Shown here piece by piece: positions 36,563-49,756 of a DNA stretch of 64,000 bases. The notes beneath the pieces are model-generated. The model was not told where the DNA came from and made no database searches. It was given only the letters and a program-made list of their open reading frames with translations. The translations under genes and the position numbers were made by a program. The stretch comes from Chelydra serpentina. Its lineage: Eukaryota; Chordata; Testudines; Chelydridae. The stretch lies in contig JBAIAC010000035.1 of NCBI GenBank assembly GCA_037349315.1, positions 12,352,501 to 12,416,500 on the forward strand. The letters run 5' to 3'. Every line of letters starts with the position of its first letter. The first letter of the stretch is position 1.

Positions 36563-37600
36563 TCCCAAGGTCTAAACTATCTTTCTTCTGTAATCAACTT
36601 TTTCTTGTCAGTGTTGCGGAAGATAAATTTCAATTTACTTACAATTTTTGAGCCCAGTCATCATTATCTAATTGTAATTAACTTCAGCAAAGGGGCACTA
36701 AGCCTCCAATCTCTGGGAATACATCTTCCTTATGCCTTAGTTGATATAAAAGAAGGCTGTGTCATATGATTAAAAAGTATATAATGATCCTTATGAAAAC
36801 CACCAAATTGTTCATATTGATTAAAAAGTAGTTCTGATACATGCTACTAAAAATCAAAAGCATAAAGGAATAGCTCTGAACCTGAGATTAATTTAAATTA
36901 TATATTGGATTTTCATTATAGTGATAAAGTCAGCACTCACTATGACAAACTGGGATATGACCAATCCAAGATGGTGTTTCAGAGCATCCTTAACACAAAC
37001 CACGATGAACATGTCTCACACAACTAGCTTCTTGTACATCAACCTTTACATAGTCTTCTAACAAGTACTATTGCTAAGGCCTAAAACTATCAAGACAGTC
37101 TTGCTGACCCTATGCTTCAGAGACAGGGACACAGAAAGAGATCAGAGTCAGGATAGTAGGTGCGAAAAAACAAAATTCGAGTAACTGCAGTTCTGGCATC
37201 AGCTGTGCTACTAACAGCAATAGAAACCCTTGGAGAATGTTGAAGCGTTCTATAGCCTGGCCTTAATGGGGATGCAGAGATAGACAACCGCACAGGATAA
37301 CTGGTCATCCTGGACAATTTAACTTAAGTGGCTTCCGATGTCTTCAAAAGGTACCGTCTCCTTTTCAATGCTTTTGCTGATTTGTGGCTCAATTCTGCAA
37401 ATCCCTGTGTGCACAGAACTCCCGTTTGTTTCAGTTCTGTGACCTGAGGGTGTGCAGACCACCTCCTTAATTCAGAACAACAGCCTGCCTCTGAACCAGG
37501 GCTGGGCAGTTGTGCATCCTTTAACAGATGTCCTGAATAATACCAATGCCTCCTAAGAACAGAAACTAATAAAGTGGGACTATACAGTAGTTTGCCTTCA

Positions 37601-38146
37601 AGGAGGCATATGGAATGGCTTCCAGATGAGGAGAGATTAAAAAGACTGGGATGTTTCAGCTTGGAAAAGTGACGACTAATGGGGGATATGATATTAAAAA
37701 GGTCTATAAAATCATGACTAGTGTGGAGAAAGTAAATAAGGAAGTGTTATTTCCTCCTCATAACACAAGAACTAGGGGTCACTAAATGAAATTAATAGGC
37801 AGCAGGTTTAAAACAAACAAAAGGAAGTATTTTTTCAAACCACACACAGTCAACCTGTGGAACTCCTTGCCAGAGAATGTTGCGAAGACCAAGACTTTAA
37901 CAGGGTTCAAAAAAGAACTAGATAAATTCATGGAGGATAGGTCCATCAATGGCTATTAGCCAGGATGGACAGGGATGGTGTCCCTAGCCTCTGTTTGCCA
38001 GACGCTGGGAATGGGTAACAGGGGATAGATCACTTGATGATTATCTGTTCTGTTCATTCCCTCTGGGGCACCTGGCATTGGCCATCGGAAGACAGGATAC
38101 TGGGCTAGATGGACCTTTGGTCTGACCCAGTATGGCCATTCTTATG
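37601..38146 (+). mobile_element. CR1 LINE 3' end
   Basis: Contains the typical CR1 blocks GAGGAGAGATTAAAAAGACTG, AACTCCTTGCCAGAGAATGT, TAGATAAATTCATGGAGGAT, CTAGATGGACCTTTGGTCTG and the terminal CAGTATGGCCATTCTTATG. 5' truncated, as most CR1 copies are. Confidence 0.93.
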
Positions 38147-39554
38147 AGGGCATTTCTCTGCAACTTAGTTCAAACTCAAGTACTGAACATTCCCACTCAG
38201 TTTCCACCCTACTGGGTCTAGAAGCTGGATGGGCCCCTTCATAATTAACTTGCAGAAGAGACAAGAGAGTCCATTTCTGTCTGTTTAAATACTACAAGAG
38301 TCATGTGGGTACTGTGAAGAAAAAGTCTAGACTGCTCAATTCTCCATAGCAAGGGTGATGCTGCTCAATGCTTTTCCAATTTAAGAACTCTAAAGTGACC
38401 TGAAACTATTTCAGGTAGGCCTGTATAGAGCAGGCACTGAAAGAAACTACTTAACTTAACTTTACTATTCTAAAACTGCAAGGAGATCAGGACAAATAAA
38501 GAATGGACATCTGAACACACTGCACAGAAGAACAGCTCCAGCTGAGGTTTGCAAAAGTATTTAACCTATGAGAAAAATGGGGTAGCCTGGTAGTTAAGAA
38601 AAAAAGTGAACCACAAACATGACCCTATAAAATGCAGAACGCTCTGGTCCCCCGATCCAGCAGAGCACTTATACATGTGCTTAGCTATTAACCTCTGGGT
38701 CATCCTACAGACATTATCAGAATTATTCACAGGCTTAAAACTAAACACAAGGATAAAAACAGCAGCCTAGCATGAGGGTACAGGTGAATGCCCAGACACT
38801 TCCTGGATGAGGCCTTGTACCATTACCAGGAAGGAGGTAAAGGAGCGTTGTCACATCATCAGTGCTTTGCTGCATGGAACTGCCTAGTCAAATTCAGACT
38901 ATTGAAAAAATAAATAAATACCAAAGTAAAGACTGGCCCAATATAGACCCTGAATCCTGGATCCCTTCACATTGCAGTTAGAAGGGAAGGTGAATTGCAT
39001 TTGAAACCCATCTCTACCATCTTGGTCAATCAAGTTAGATCCTAAGCTGGAAAGGGATCTGTTTTACAGTTTAGGTTCAGCTGAAATCTCTGTTCCAATA
39101 AATCCTTTTAGGCCAGTATCTCAACAGAAAAAATTACAAGATGTTTTCAGTATTATTGAACCCAGACCCAATCCAGATTCAGGTCTGCTTTATATAGAGT
39201 TGACTTGAATGTCAAACACACGCTGAGGAAGAGGGGGGTATGCACACAAAGGTTTTATGAATGAGATTTTTAAAGAACCCCATTATTTCTCCAATCTACT
39301 TTTGAGTGGCACTCAACATATCATCTTTTGTCTCTCTCATATGCTCCTTTCATTGAACTCAGCCGACTGTGAACAGCAACATGGAGAAAAGGAGAGTTTA
39401 TAAGCTGTTGCAAAAGGAGAGTTTATAGGCTGGAAAATGAAGTATTATTAGACTGGTGGTTTTCTCCTTCGGTTTATGTTATGTACCCAGCAGTACAATA
39501 ATGAGGATACAAGGTTGAAAATAATACACAGTGCTTGAAAAAAAAATATGGTAT

Positions 39555-40018
39555 TGATATATATAGCCAAGATTTTCAAAAGTGACAGGTACTTTTGGGT
39601 GCCCAACTTGAACCATCTAAATGGGGATGAGATTTTCAGAAAAAGCCAGCACACCCAATTTCTGAAAATCAACTTTTTTTAAGGGGTTTTAAGTAGGATG
39701 TCCAGAATTATTAGTCATTTTTAAAAACTGTAGCTGTGAACACACACTGTATGGAGATTATGGGTAAAATTTTCAGAGATGCCTTAGTGATTTAGGAGCC
39801 TACATACCACTGACTTTCAATGAGTCACTTTTGAAAATGGGACTTAAGTTCCTAAGTGCCACACATTCAAAGGTATATAGGTGCTTAAAGATGCAGATGG
39901 GCACCTAGTGGGATTTTCAATGGGAACGAGGCACCTAATCTTAGGGGTCTAGTAGGATTTTCAAAAGTGCCTATCTGAATCTCTAGGTGCCTAAATACCT
40001 TTGAAAATCTGGCCCTAA
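39555..40018. repeat. Cluster of GGATTTTCAAAAG ancient repeats
   Basis: GATTTTCAAAAGTGACAGGT (39572), GAGATTTTCAGAAAAAGCC (39627), TTTTCAGAGATGCCTTAGTG (39769), TTTTGAAAATGGGACTTAAG (39830), GGGATTTTCAATGGGAACG (39911) and GATTTTCAAAAGTGCCTATC (39956) repeat the same motif in both orientations, with TAGGTGCCTAAATACC near the end. This looks like two or three palindromic relics in series. A similar single piece lies at about 21362-21420 and at 14398-14490. Confidence 0.6.
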
Positions 40019-41428
40019 GTGCCTATGTCACTTTGGTTGGTTGATCAAACTTTGTACAAAAGTTCAAAACAAAGAAATGTAAAATTAAGGAAGGAGCAGT
40101 CACCTTGTCCCACCTTACTGCATGTAGGTAATGAAATACACCCAAACTGTACATATTAGAACAAGCACTGACTTTATCACTGGGTTCAGGTGGCACACAA
40201 AACAAATCAAGTTTTGCTTTCACAATTTATGCAGTCAACAGAAATAGCTTATAAAAGCTACATTGTGCAGTTGGATAGGTTGTATTCTATAGAGATACAT
40301 ATTTTAGTGTGATAAAATCCACCCCTTTTGTTGCCAACACTAAAGAACTAGTTCAGAGAGCTGAGCAAGTCAACCTAGGCCAACACAGCGGCTTGTCTGG
40401 CATGGCTAGAGTGACTCCTGTCTGCCTCTTGGTGAGACAATCATGCTGCAGCAGAACAAACCGTTTCTGGTGCAGCGCTGATCTGATCCACTGCAGGATA
40501 CCCAGGGTGTCAGCAAAGCACATTTTGTTTCATTCATGTAAAACCGTTTAAAAAAAAAAAAAAAAACTTGAACAAAAACCTAGTGTTCCCCCTATTCCCC
40601 GGGGAAAGGCAGATTTGGCTTTACTCTTACTACAGCGCAAAAAGGAACACTAGCATTTTTTGTCTAGCTTTTTTCCTCTATTCAATCAGTTCACGTGAGC
40701 ATTTGCAGGATGGGGCACCTACGAAAGCTGGTGCCACGGATATCCTGTTGTGAACCATTAACAGCATGACAAGAAGCCATTTATTCTGCTGTATCAATTA
40801 GAAACAATGGCTCACAAGTTGGATGGCTTGAGCTGTCAATACCATTCCAGGCTGGTTTTTCTAAAGGCGCTGTTGGCAATATAATTGCTTGCTCTGCCCC
40901 TGTCCCCTGCTCCCCTCTTTGGCATGGTGCATGTCACTTAAAATTACCCGAGTAAAGATCCTAGCAGCCTGTGGCGCAAAAACAGGATGGTGCGGCAGTC
41001 AGACGGAACATGAAAGCGGGAGAGGCTGAGACAGCAGGCCTCCAAGAAAGGGGGTAATTTGGAAAAGGACAAAAGAACAGGGGGGGAGAAGTGACCTGGC
41101 TTCACTTGTTTCTTTAAAAGAAAGAGAGAGAGCAAGAGAGAGAAAACATGCATTTATTTTCCAAAGCAGAGAAAAATTGATGTCACTAGCAGGGAGAACA
41201 ACAGATAGAATTCAAGGAAAATACAGAAGAAAGAGGCACGTGGAACATTTAGGTGAATTAATGCTTTCATGTGTGTCTCTCCTCCCTCCCCTTTACTGCT
41301 GCACTACATTTCAGTGTAGATCCCTTGAAGGCTGCAAGAAAGAGAGAAAGAGAGAATGAAAGAAAGAAAGACTGTGTGTGTTCTGGGTTGAGAGAGAAGT
41401 TGCAGAATGTTAACACTACACATCCAAC

Positions 41429-41548
41429 TAGGCTGACCAGATAGCAAGTGTGAAAAATTGGGACACTTTTTGGGCGGGGGGAGAGTGGGGGAGAGATATA
41501 GTTGCGTATAAGACAAAGCCCCTAACATCAGGACGTCTGGCCACCCTA
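41429..41548 (-). mobile_element. hAT MITE with perfect 8-bp duplication
   Basis: Ends TAGGCTGACCAGATAGCAAG and GTCTGGCCACCCTA are inverted. The target duplication CATCCAAC is exact on both sides (41421-41428 and 41549-41556). 120 bp; reverse orientation of the copy at 49623. Confidence 0.92.
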
Positions 41549-41726
41549 CATCCAACATTCACAGCGACTTTAGTTTTTAATTACGTGACATTTTTAATGT
41601 TACTTCTTTCAAACGAACATGGATTCCAAATCCAATCTAATGCCGTTTTCCTGCAGACATGCTGAAGGCAGAGCCAGCACATGCATCTGCTGATAAAGAA
41701 CAAAAGGGGCACAAGTGAGGGCGCAT

Positions 41727-41940
41727 GGGGTACCTCTCCACTGTAGCAGGGAGCGAGTCTCCCAGCTCAGGCAGACCGATTCCTGCTAGCAGGGCTCGAG
41801 GCAGCATCCTAAAAATAGTGGTGTGGACACTGGCGCTCCAGCTGGAGTTGGGGCTCTCAAGCCTACCGGGTTGGGTGGCTAGCTCAAGTCTGTCTACCCT
41901 GGCTGGGGGGATCGCTCCCAACTGCAGTGTCGACATGCCC
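41727..41940. mobile_element. MITE with GGGTACCTCTCCACTG end
   Basis: Left end GGGGTACCTCTCCACTG and right end CAACTGCAGTGTCGACATGCCC form inverted ends like those of the GTCTACACT group. The interior is GC-rich and lacks coding capacity. It is flanked by CAT on the left and ATA on the right. Confidence 0.6.
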
Positions 41941-42498
41941 ATAGGGAGCCGTCTCTGGCCAGGATATTGTTAGTAAATGCAGGGAAGGAACAAAAGGAAA
42001 AAAGCAATGAAAAATGAGATACCTTTCAAATACCTTTGCCTCTTTTCTTCCCCTACTCTTTTCCTCTCTTACTTGTTGATATTTTAAATGTCCTAGTATC
42101 ACCATATATTTATGTAGCACCTGTTATGCCAAAGGAGCCCAAAGCACATTACAAACTCTGGCCCTGATCAGGGAAACAGGTGGACTTTTTCACCCACAGG
42201 GATCCATTTACAGGAGCAGGGCCTGTGTATGTATATACATACAGAAAGCACATTGCTCACTTCTAGGGTGAAACAAACAATAATACACAACTCGACGCAA
42301 ACAACAATTTATGGCCTTGATTCAGTGACGTGCATAAGTATGTGCTTAGTGTTTCACTGATTAGGGACGGACTTAAAGCATGTGCCCACATACATCAAGG
42401 TCTAAGAAAGCAAACGTACCCCAAAAAGCAAACATGCCCAATTAAAACTCAGGGAAGAGGGGATCTGGGGAAACAGGGTCTTGTTTCTTGCTCTAGCT

Positions 42499-42676
42499 CA
42501 GTGGTTCTCAAAGGGTGGGTCTGGGGTTGCCAGGGGGATTGAAGCCCTTGGGCTTCAGCTTTAGCCCCCCACCCGGGGCAGTGGGGCTCGGACGGGCTCA
42601 AGCTTCGGTCCCCCCCTTCTGGGGTCATACAGTAATTTTAGCTGTCAGGTGGGGGTCGCGGTGCAATGAAGTTTGA
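42499..42676 (+). mobile_element. hAT element, truncated (CAGTGGTTCTCAAA end)
   Basis: Starts CAGTGGTTCTCAAAGGGTGG and continues with TTGGGCTTCAGCTTTAGCCC and GGGGTCGCGGTGCAATGAAG. The right inverted end (GAGAACCACTG expected) is missing. Confidence 0.7.
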
Positions 42677-43280
42677 CTTGCTTGGCTGGTCTCTTTTTCT
42701 TCCTGTTTCATTCTGTTCTGACCTCTCTCCCCCCCCTTCCCCCTGATGTGTTCTCCATACTGGGCCCCAGCTTTCATGGCGCTGAGTGGCTTTGACTCCT
42801 ATAGACTTAAATTGGAGTTGAGGATGCTCAGCACTTTGCTAGATTCAGCCCTTTAGGTTTACCTTTATTTCTAATTTTTTTCTGTGCTGCAGTTACATTC
42901 CCTCTTTTCTGTGCTAGCTGCCTATCCATTCAATAACCAATACAGTTCTTGAGTTTTACTTTGTTTATATTGCTCCCTCTCCCATTTGGTTGCTGACTAG
43001 TGTCCTCTCATGAGCACAATTTATCTGACTTGTTCTGCAGGCTACTAAAGAAAAACAAAAATGAAGGGCAGCCTTAAAATGAAAAGTGCTAAAGGAAGGT
43101 GGAAAAACATCTCCTTATGCTAATGGGGAATAGCATTTTATATTAATTCTCAGGAACAGAAATCCCAGCTTCTGTCCCCAAAGTTTGTAAGAATCAGTCT
43201 TAGTCACCTAAGAACACACACACACTTGTGCCACTCAAATTAGTTTCATGGAATTATGGCACTTCGTTAATCAGGATATA

Positions 43281-44273
43281 CAGTAACTCCTCACTTAACG
43301 TTGTAGTTATGTTCCTGAAAAATGCGACTTTAAGCGAAATGATGTTAAGCGAATCCAATTTCCCCATAAGAATTAATGTAAATAGTGGGGGTTAGGTTAC
43401 AGGGAAATTTTTTCATCAGAAAAAAAACACACACACACACACAGTATACGTTTTAAACAAACAATTTAATACTGTACACAGCGATGATGACTGTGAAGCT
43501 TGGTTGAGGTGGTGAAGTCAGAGGGTGGGATATTTCCCAGGGAATGCCTTACTGCTAAATGAACTAGCTTTTGGTTGAGCCCTCAAGGGTTAACACCGTT
43601 GTTAATGTAGCCTCACATTCTACAAGGGAGCACGAATGGAGGGAGGGAAGACAGCATGGCAGGCAGAGACAGAGAGGCACACCCTGTGTGTGGGAGAGAG
43701 AGAGAGAGATGTGCATTGCCCCTTTAAGTAAGATGACCCCACTCTTAAGTACATTGTCTTTTTAAGTTGATCAGGAAGTTGAGACAGCAGCTGCGGCCCC
43801 AAGCTCTCTCTGTCCCTGTCCCCACTCTGCTCTATATGGAGAAGGGGTAAGCGGGATGCAGGAGCAGGGGATAGGGCGACACCCTGACATTAGCCCCCTT
43901 CTTCCCCTCCCACCCGCACAGCAAGGAGGAAGCTCCCGGGAGCAGCTCCAAGGCAGAGGGCAGGAGCAGCACATGGCAGTGGGGGGAGGGACAGCTGAAC
44001 TGCCGTCAATTGACAGCCTGCTGGGCAGCTGCTGCACAGGGAACTTAGGGGAGCGGGGAGCTGATAGGGGGCTGCTGGTCCACCCTGGTTCCAAGCCCCA
44101 ACCAACTAGCTCCAATGGGCTGCTCTTTCTGCAAGCAGTGGACAAAGCAGCCGGCTGCCAAATGATGTTATAAGGGAGCATTGCACAACTTTAAACAAGC
44201 ATGTTCCCTAATTGATCAGCAACGTAACAATGAAACAACGTTAACCGGGACAACTTTAAGTGAGGAGTTACTG
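43281..44273 (+). mobile_element. Tigger/pogo-type element, 993 bp
   Basis: Ends CAGTAACTCCTCACTTAACG and TTTAAGTGAGGAGTTACTG are inverted, and TA flanks both sides (43279-43280 and 44274-44275). It contains an (AC)n run at 43426-43442, an AG-rich run near 43687-43707 and a GC-rich stretch at about 43800-44150 whose open frames on both strands match no transposase I recognise. It is likely nonautonomous. Confidence 0.85.
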
Positions 44274-45536
44274 TAGTTCAGTACACTGATCTTTACATTT
44301 TAGATAAACACATGTAGATTAACCAGTGCATCTAATTTATCTTTATTTTATAATGCTGTGGTGCTTTTGTTCACTTAATTTGTTATGGTGGGAGGAAAAA
44401 ACCTTAACACATAAAGCAAGTTAACCTTATAACCAATGTTATTTTGGCTCATCTGGAAAAGAAGTTTTTTTTTAAAATGCAACACTTAATTATGTTATCC
44501 ATCACCCCGTAAGAATCTGCTTCAGCCTACTCTGATCTTTGCCTCTTTTAATACTATGTTTTCTACATATGTGTGTTTCAGAAATGTGGATCTTGCCTAT
44601 TAAAGATCAGTGCTTTGTGTGAGATCTGGATTCAAAAGATGTGGTTAATTAAGAAACCGAGTTTATTCTAGTCTTTTCAGCTTCTTCATAACCATCCAAT
44701 TTGTCAGTAGGAGGACTTCCTTTTCTACTAAGAAAGTAGAGTAATTTCCAGTAACTCGAATCAACTGAAATATGTTTAAGTAATGAAAAATGTTTTTCTG
44801 TCTGACTATTTTAGTCATCTGTCAGAGACCAGCCTACCTTTAAATAGAAACAGTCAGCAGTGTAAGCCAATTCACTGGCCTAAACTTGGAGACATTTCAT
44901 TTAACTCTGCCTAATAGATACATAGGTTTAGAACAAAACAACAGTATGTGCCTAATAGCAGGAGAACTCTGGCACATATATTTGATGGCACATATTTGTA
45001 CGTTCACACAATGTCATTTCACCAATATAATGTTCTGAGAAAGAAGACAAAGCACCCTCGCTCTGTATTTGCACAACAGCTCCCGCCACAAGCAAACGCA
45101 TTTTCCTGTCTGCCACTGAACTTCACTAACATCTGACCTGGTATCAAGCATCACACTATTCACCTTGGAAAGAAGCAGACAAACCTTCAGCAGCACATCC
45201 AAATGGCATGGACATCATTCACTGATTACGTCTTCTGAGAATAGATATAAAAGAACTGACAACAACAAAAAAGTGATGCCAGACGTTCATTCACTCTCTA
45301 GTCATGCAAACTTGCTTTCTCCCAGGCCTGACTTTCACCCTCATCGTAAATGATGTGCTTAAAAGTAGGCCTGAACCGCCCCCCTACTCTCAAACTTTCA
45401 ATGCATGGACCCCGCATCTCTATTTTAGACTTCAGGAATAGCTATACATGGACTGTGTCAGAAGGGTCAGAGGTATACAATAGATGGTGCACACACTAGC
45501 ACTAGCTAGAAAGCTGAGTGATAAAGCAACAGACTA

Positions 45537-45792
45537 GGGCCTGGTCCACACTGCGGGGGGCGGGGGCGATCTAAGATACGCAACTTCAGCTATGAGAATA
45601 GCATAGCTGAAGTCGACGTATCTTAGATCGAATTAAAAGTACTTACTGCGGGTCCACACGGCGCAGGCTGGCTCCCCTGTTGACGGGGAGCGCTTCTGGG
45701 ATCGATTTATCGCGTCTACATGAGACGCGATAAATCGATCCCAGAAGATCGATCGCTACCCGCTGAATCGGGCGGGTAGTGTGGACGTACCC
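45537..45792 (-). mobile_element. Double-hairpin TA-MITE, copy 3
   Basis: Complete copy (256 bp) with ends GGGCCTGGTCCACACT and AGTGTGGACGTACCC and a clear TA on both sides (45535-45536 and 45793-45794). Both hairpins are present. The central part is shorter than in the copy at 1633. This is the cleanest evidence for a TA target duplication. Confidence 0.88.
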
Positions 45793-48700
45793 TAAGATTC
45801 TGATGTTCTTTGCTATAGGAAAGAATTCCCAACAAAATCAGAAAGAAAAGAGTTGCAATGCTGAGGTTTAAAAACAAACAAAAATAACAGCAGCAGCTAC
45901 CGCTAAAGTTTTGTGCTGGATCACTCCCTGACATCAGGTGTTTCATCAAACAATCCACTTCTTTTCTTAAGGGAAAAGTGGCATAGGAGATTTAGAAAAA
46001 ACAGGCGAATTTAACCCTGGCTTAAGTGGGCGGAATGTCAGGATCTTAAACTAGGGCTGTATTTATCCAGAAGTTATTTCCTTCTCAGTTTCTTTATACA
46101 TTAGCTCAGACAGGCATCAGAACCCTGAGATTTGGTTCCTGTTCCTCGCTCACTGTGTATTACACACACAGTGAAAGGTAAGAGTTAGGTAAGGGTTGAC
46201 ACGTTGCCAGGAGTAGTAGAAAGACATTCAGAAACATGCTGAATTAAATATACATGGTTTTGAACAAATCTTGTATGCTCCCTTTCAAGGGTGATTGAGA
46301 GACTGGTGACTGAAGAATCCTAGGGTCAACTGGACAGAACAGGATTATTTCTCTTACATGTTCTAGTCTGGTTTCAGGCCACAATTCGTGCTGGAGACAT
46401 AATGGAAACATCATGGAGAAGAATACTGGAGGAAATATAGAGATGGCACTAATGTACAATGGATGATGTTCATGCTCCAAGATGGTTAATTCGGATGAGG
46501 ATTCCTCCTGGGGGTAATGGATATGAGACAGCATTCTATACTGATATATCGAACACTATCAGCTGCTTATGCCATTGATCACAAGGTGTTGCTTATTCAT
46601 GTGCAGGAACTATCTGGGGTGTATGGATTCTCTCTATAGCAGATCTGTTCATTACTAAGTGGCATGGGGACATCAATCCAGAGAGCCCTCTAATCTGAGG
46701 CAAATATGTGGTATGGGTATGGTTTATCAACAGAGTTTCAACCTATATACAAAAGCCACTTGGAGTGACAGCCTAAATTATGATTTTAGGGTTTAGGTTT
46801 TGTTTGGGCACCCAGGTCACCAGGCATAGGCATCTAAAAATTAAAGGCTATTACATGTTAACAATACAGTGATGAGAAAGAAGAAAGTCATTTTGGTAGC
46901 ACTTGTACATTTACTAACTCGTGTGTTTATAGAGAACTAGAGCCAAGGAAGGAGGTACCGACTTCCTGAAGTGTGAACTATTCTGAGCTTGTATATGTGT
47001 ACATTATAAAATAATACGCATACTACAGGCTTATGCAGTACTTTGAATACTACTTCCTGTTGTAATTCACACGTTCCAACAATTAATGTATTTTGCTTTT
47101 GATTACAATGGGAATTATTCTTAAACCTCTGAAAAGTACATCATTGCATTCTGAATAATATTATCTACACAAGCTATTGGTTTCACGATTGGGGAGGGGG
47201 CAGGGGAGGGAAGGTTGCCAGGTAATCATTCTTCTACAGAGGTGCAAATTATCCCACATAAAAAGTTGAACATTAAGTAAAAGCAAAATGCATCATTTAA
47301 AAAAAATCCTCTTTGAAGCTGATACAGTAAAGGCTACATAATGACTACAGAACAGAACACACGTCTACATTTATTTTTAGAAATAAATGATTAATCCTTC
47401 TGAGGGACTGCCCCTTCTGAATGGAATCTTTATGGTTGAATCCTTAAGCAGTTAGTCTCACATTTGTATTGTGCAAATGAGTTTTTCAAAGGAATATTTC
47501 TTAAATACAAGTGATGTTACTACTCAGCGTAAAGTGAAGTAACTGATGCATTAGCAAGAGATTTACAAATGGCTGACATTATTTTCTGTTTTTAATTGAC
47601 AGAATTTAGCTGACGTAATTTCTTTTTTTTTTCCAGCAACGGTTCCAGAGAATTGTCCTCCCCACCATACCACAACCATTTTCAGCTTTACAAAAGACTA
47701 AGGGCCAAATTCTGCTCTCAGTTACATGAGTGTAAGTCCACTGTAACTGGATGGTGGATTTACCCTGGTGTAACCGAGCACTGTATTTTTCCGGGAGTTA
47801 CATAAACATGTGATTTTGTAGACACTCTGTTACAGATGTAGCAATAGGAGAGAACGCACCCTGCAAGCATGAAACTGCCATGTATGTTATTTTCCACTTG
47901 TAAAATATGCTATAAAGTAGTCATTTTTAGAACTAAGACAGAATTACAGCAAAATAAAATCAAGTTTCAGCCTTTACCTCATTTGGTCTGGTTTATCCAA
48001 GAATGAACTATGAAAGAAAGAAAGAATTGAATCCAGTATGCCAGTCTCAGTGTGTGTTAGCTCAGCAGAATACAAACACCAAGGGCCAAATCCCCTGAAG
48101 AAAAGCATTGAGGGGATTGAAAACCCCGCAAGTGTCAACCCAAGTAGTTCCTGACTCATCACTCCAACACCGGTTTTGGTTGGGCTCTTCCTCTCCCCGG
48201 CACACATCACAGAACAAATCGGAGAGAGGATTTCAGAGGCTATTGTATATTTCATGCTCCCAGTCTCCCGAGCCCCTCCACCTAAGACCTGACATGGAGG
48301 GGAACAGAAGGATGCTGCTCAGAGCACCTCAAACTCCTCTAAGAGCCCTTCCTACCTCAGTCATCAAACCCACACTCCCTTGACTATGGAGATAATTTTC
48401 ACATAAGGTAACACTGACAGCATATCTGCAGGCTCTGAGGGCCTCTCTCTCTGTCACCATGGAAACAGTACCTACCCACCCCAGGCCTCCTCTCCCAAGC
48501 CCATTGAACCCCAGTCTCCCCCATGCCACAACATCTGGCTCACTTGTCACCATGACAACCCAATGGAGGAAAGGGCAGCGAGAAATCCACGTAACACTTT
48601 CTTCACAGAACGTGCTATACAAAACAAAAAGTCTGCCAGGCGTAATCAGAGTAATGCATGAAAAGATGACCATCAACCAGAGGAAGAATCTCTGATCAGC

Positions 48701-48859
48701 TGGCAGGAGGATTAGAAGACCTAGGCCATCTAAGCAGATACTGAAATAGCTTTCACAGTATATTGGTTAGATCAGACCACAGAGGTCATCAATTCTGGTT
48801 GGACGAATTCCTGGTTTCATCACATGACATAATCTTTAATTAAAGATTCATGTTTAATT

Positions 48860-48901
48860 CCTGGAGACTCCAGGGCAATTCTGGAGGGCTGGCAACCCTA
48901 A
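48860..48901 (-). mobile_element. One end of a TAGGGTTGCC hAT MITE
   Basis: CTGGAGACTCCAGGGCAATT followed by GGAGGGCTGGCAACCCTA is the terminal part of the family seen at 18045. No opposite end was found nearby. Confidence 0.5.
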
Positions 48902-49622
48902 ACCCCTTAAGATTCCAGAGATGCAAAGGGAAGTAATATAATTATTTTGCTACAGCTTCGTTTCAAATAACATTATCCTAACGAGGAGACAAGACACTGG
49001 GAGTGGAACACAGCCAGCCACTGCTCCAGAGGCAGCCTGGAGCAGGTCAGAGATCGCAGCTCTTCTTCATAAAACTCGTGCTGTCCCAGTATGAGGAAGT
49101 GATAATGCAGAGAACACAGGAGGCTGATACAAGCACGTATCATAACAAACTCGTGATCTTTACTGCAGCCTACAGCACCTGATCTCACAGAACACAAAAG
49201 AAGTGCTTGGCCACTGAAAGAGCCAGACCAAGATGGGGGTAACATTACTAAGGGGAACAAAGGGTGACTTCGGTGTTTTGAAGTTGGCTGATTTCACATC
49301 TTTTAATTCCTTTTTTTTTTTTAAGTTTAAGGGATTTTCTAAACACCAGCAGGGGAGCAGAAGGGTCTTTTCACCTGCTTAGTTTCTCCCTTGAAAAGGG
49401 CTAGATTGTGGCCATCCTGCACACCCACAAAGGAGAGTGTAAGGTGCTACTTGTATCACTGGAGGGTGGAGGACAGCCTCCCCAGAACCACTACAATCTC
49501 TCCCATACATGCAGGGGAAGTGGGAATAGAGCATACACAGGGTATCAGGCTGGTGCAGGGAACATTTCCCCTGGAGCATGGGGCAAGTTTCAAAGGCACA
49601 AAGGGCAGCTAGGCACCTAAGT

Positions 49623-49756
49623 TAGGGTGACCAGATGTTCCGATTTTATAGGGACAGTCCTGATTTTTGGGTCTGTTTCTTATATAGGCTCCTATTACCG
49701 CCCCCCCCTCGCCCCCCCCCGTCCCGATTTTTCACACTTGCTGTCTGGTCACCCTA
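49623..49756 (+). mobile_element. hAT MITE with perfect 8-bp duplication
   Basis: Ends TAGGGTGACCAGATG and TGTCTGGTCACCCTA, with ACCTAAGT exactly repeated on each side (49615-49622 and 49757-49764). The interior includes a long C-rich run. The insertion sits inside an older GCACCTAAGT-type relic. Confidence 0.93.

Noticed and set aside
43771..44181. A 136-residue frame on the minus strand
   Set aside because: It lies in the interior of the TA-flanked element and matches no transposase or host protein that I know.
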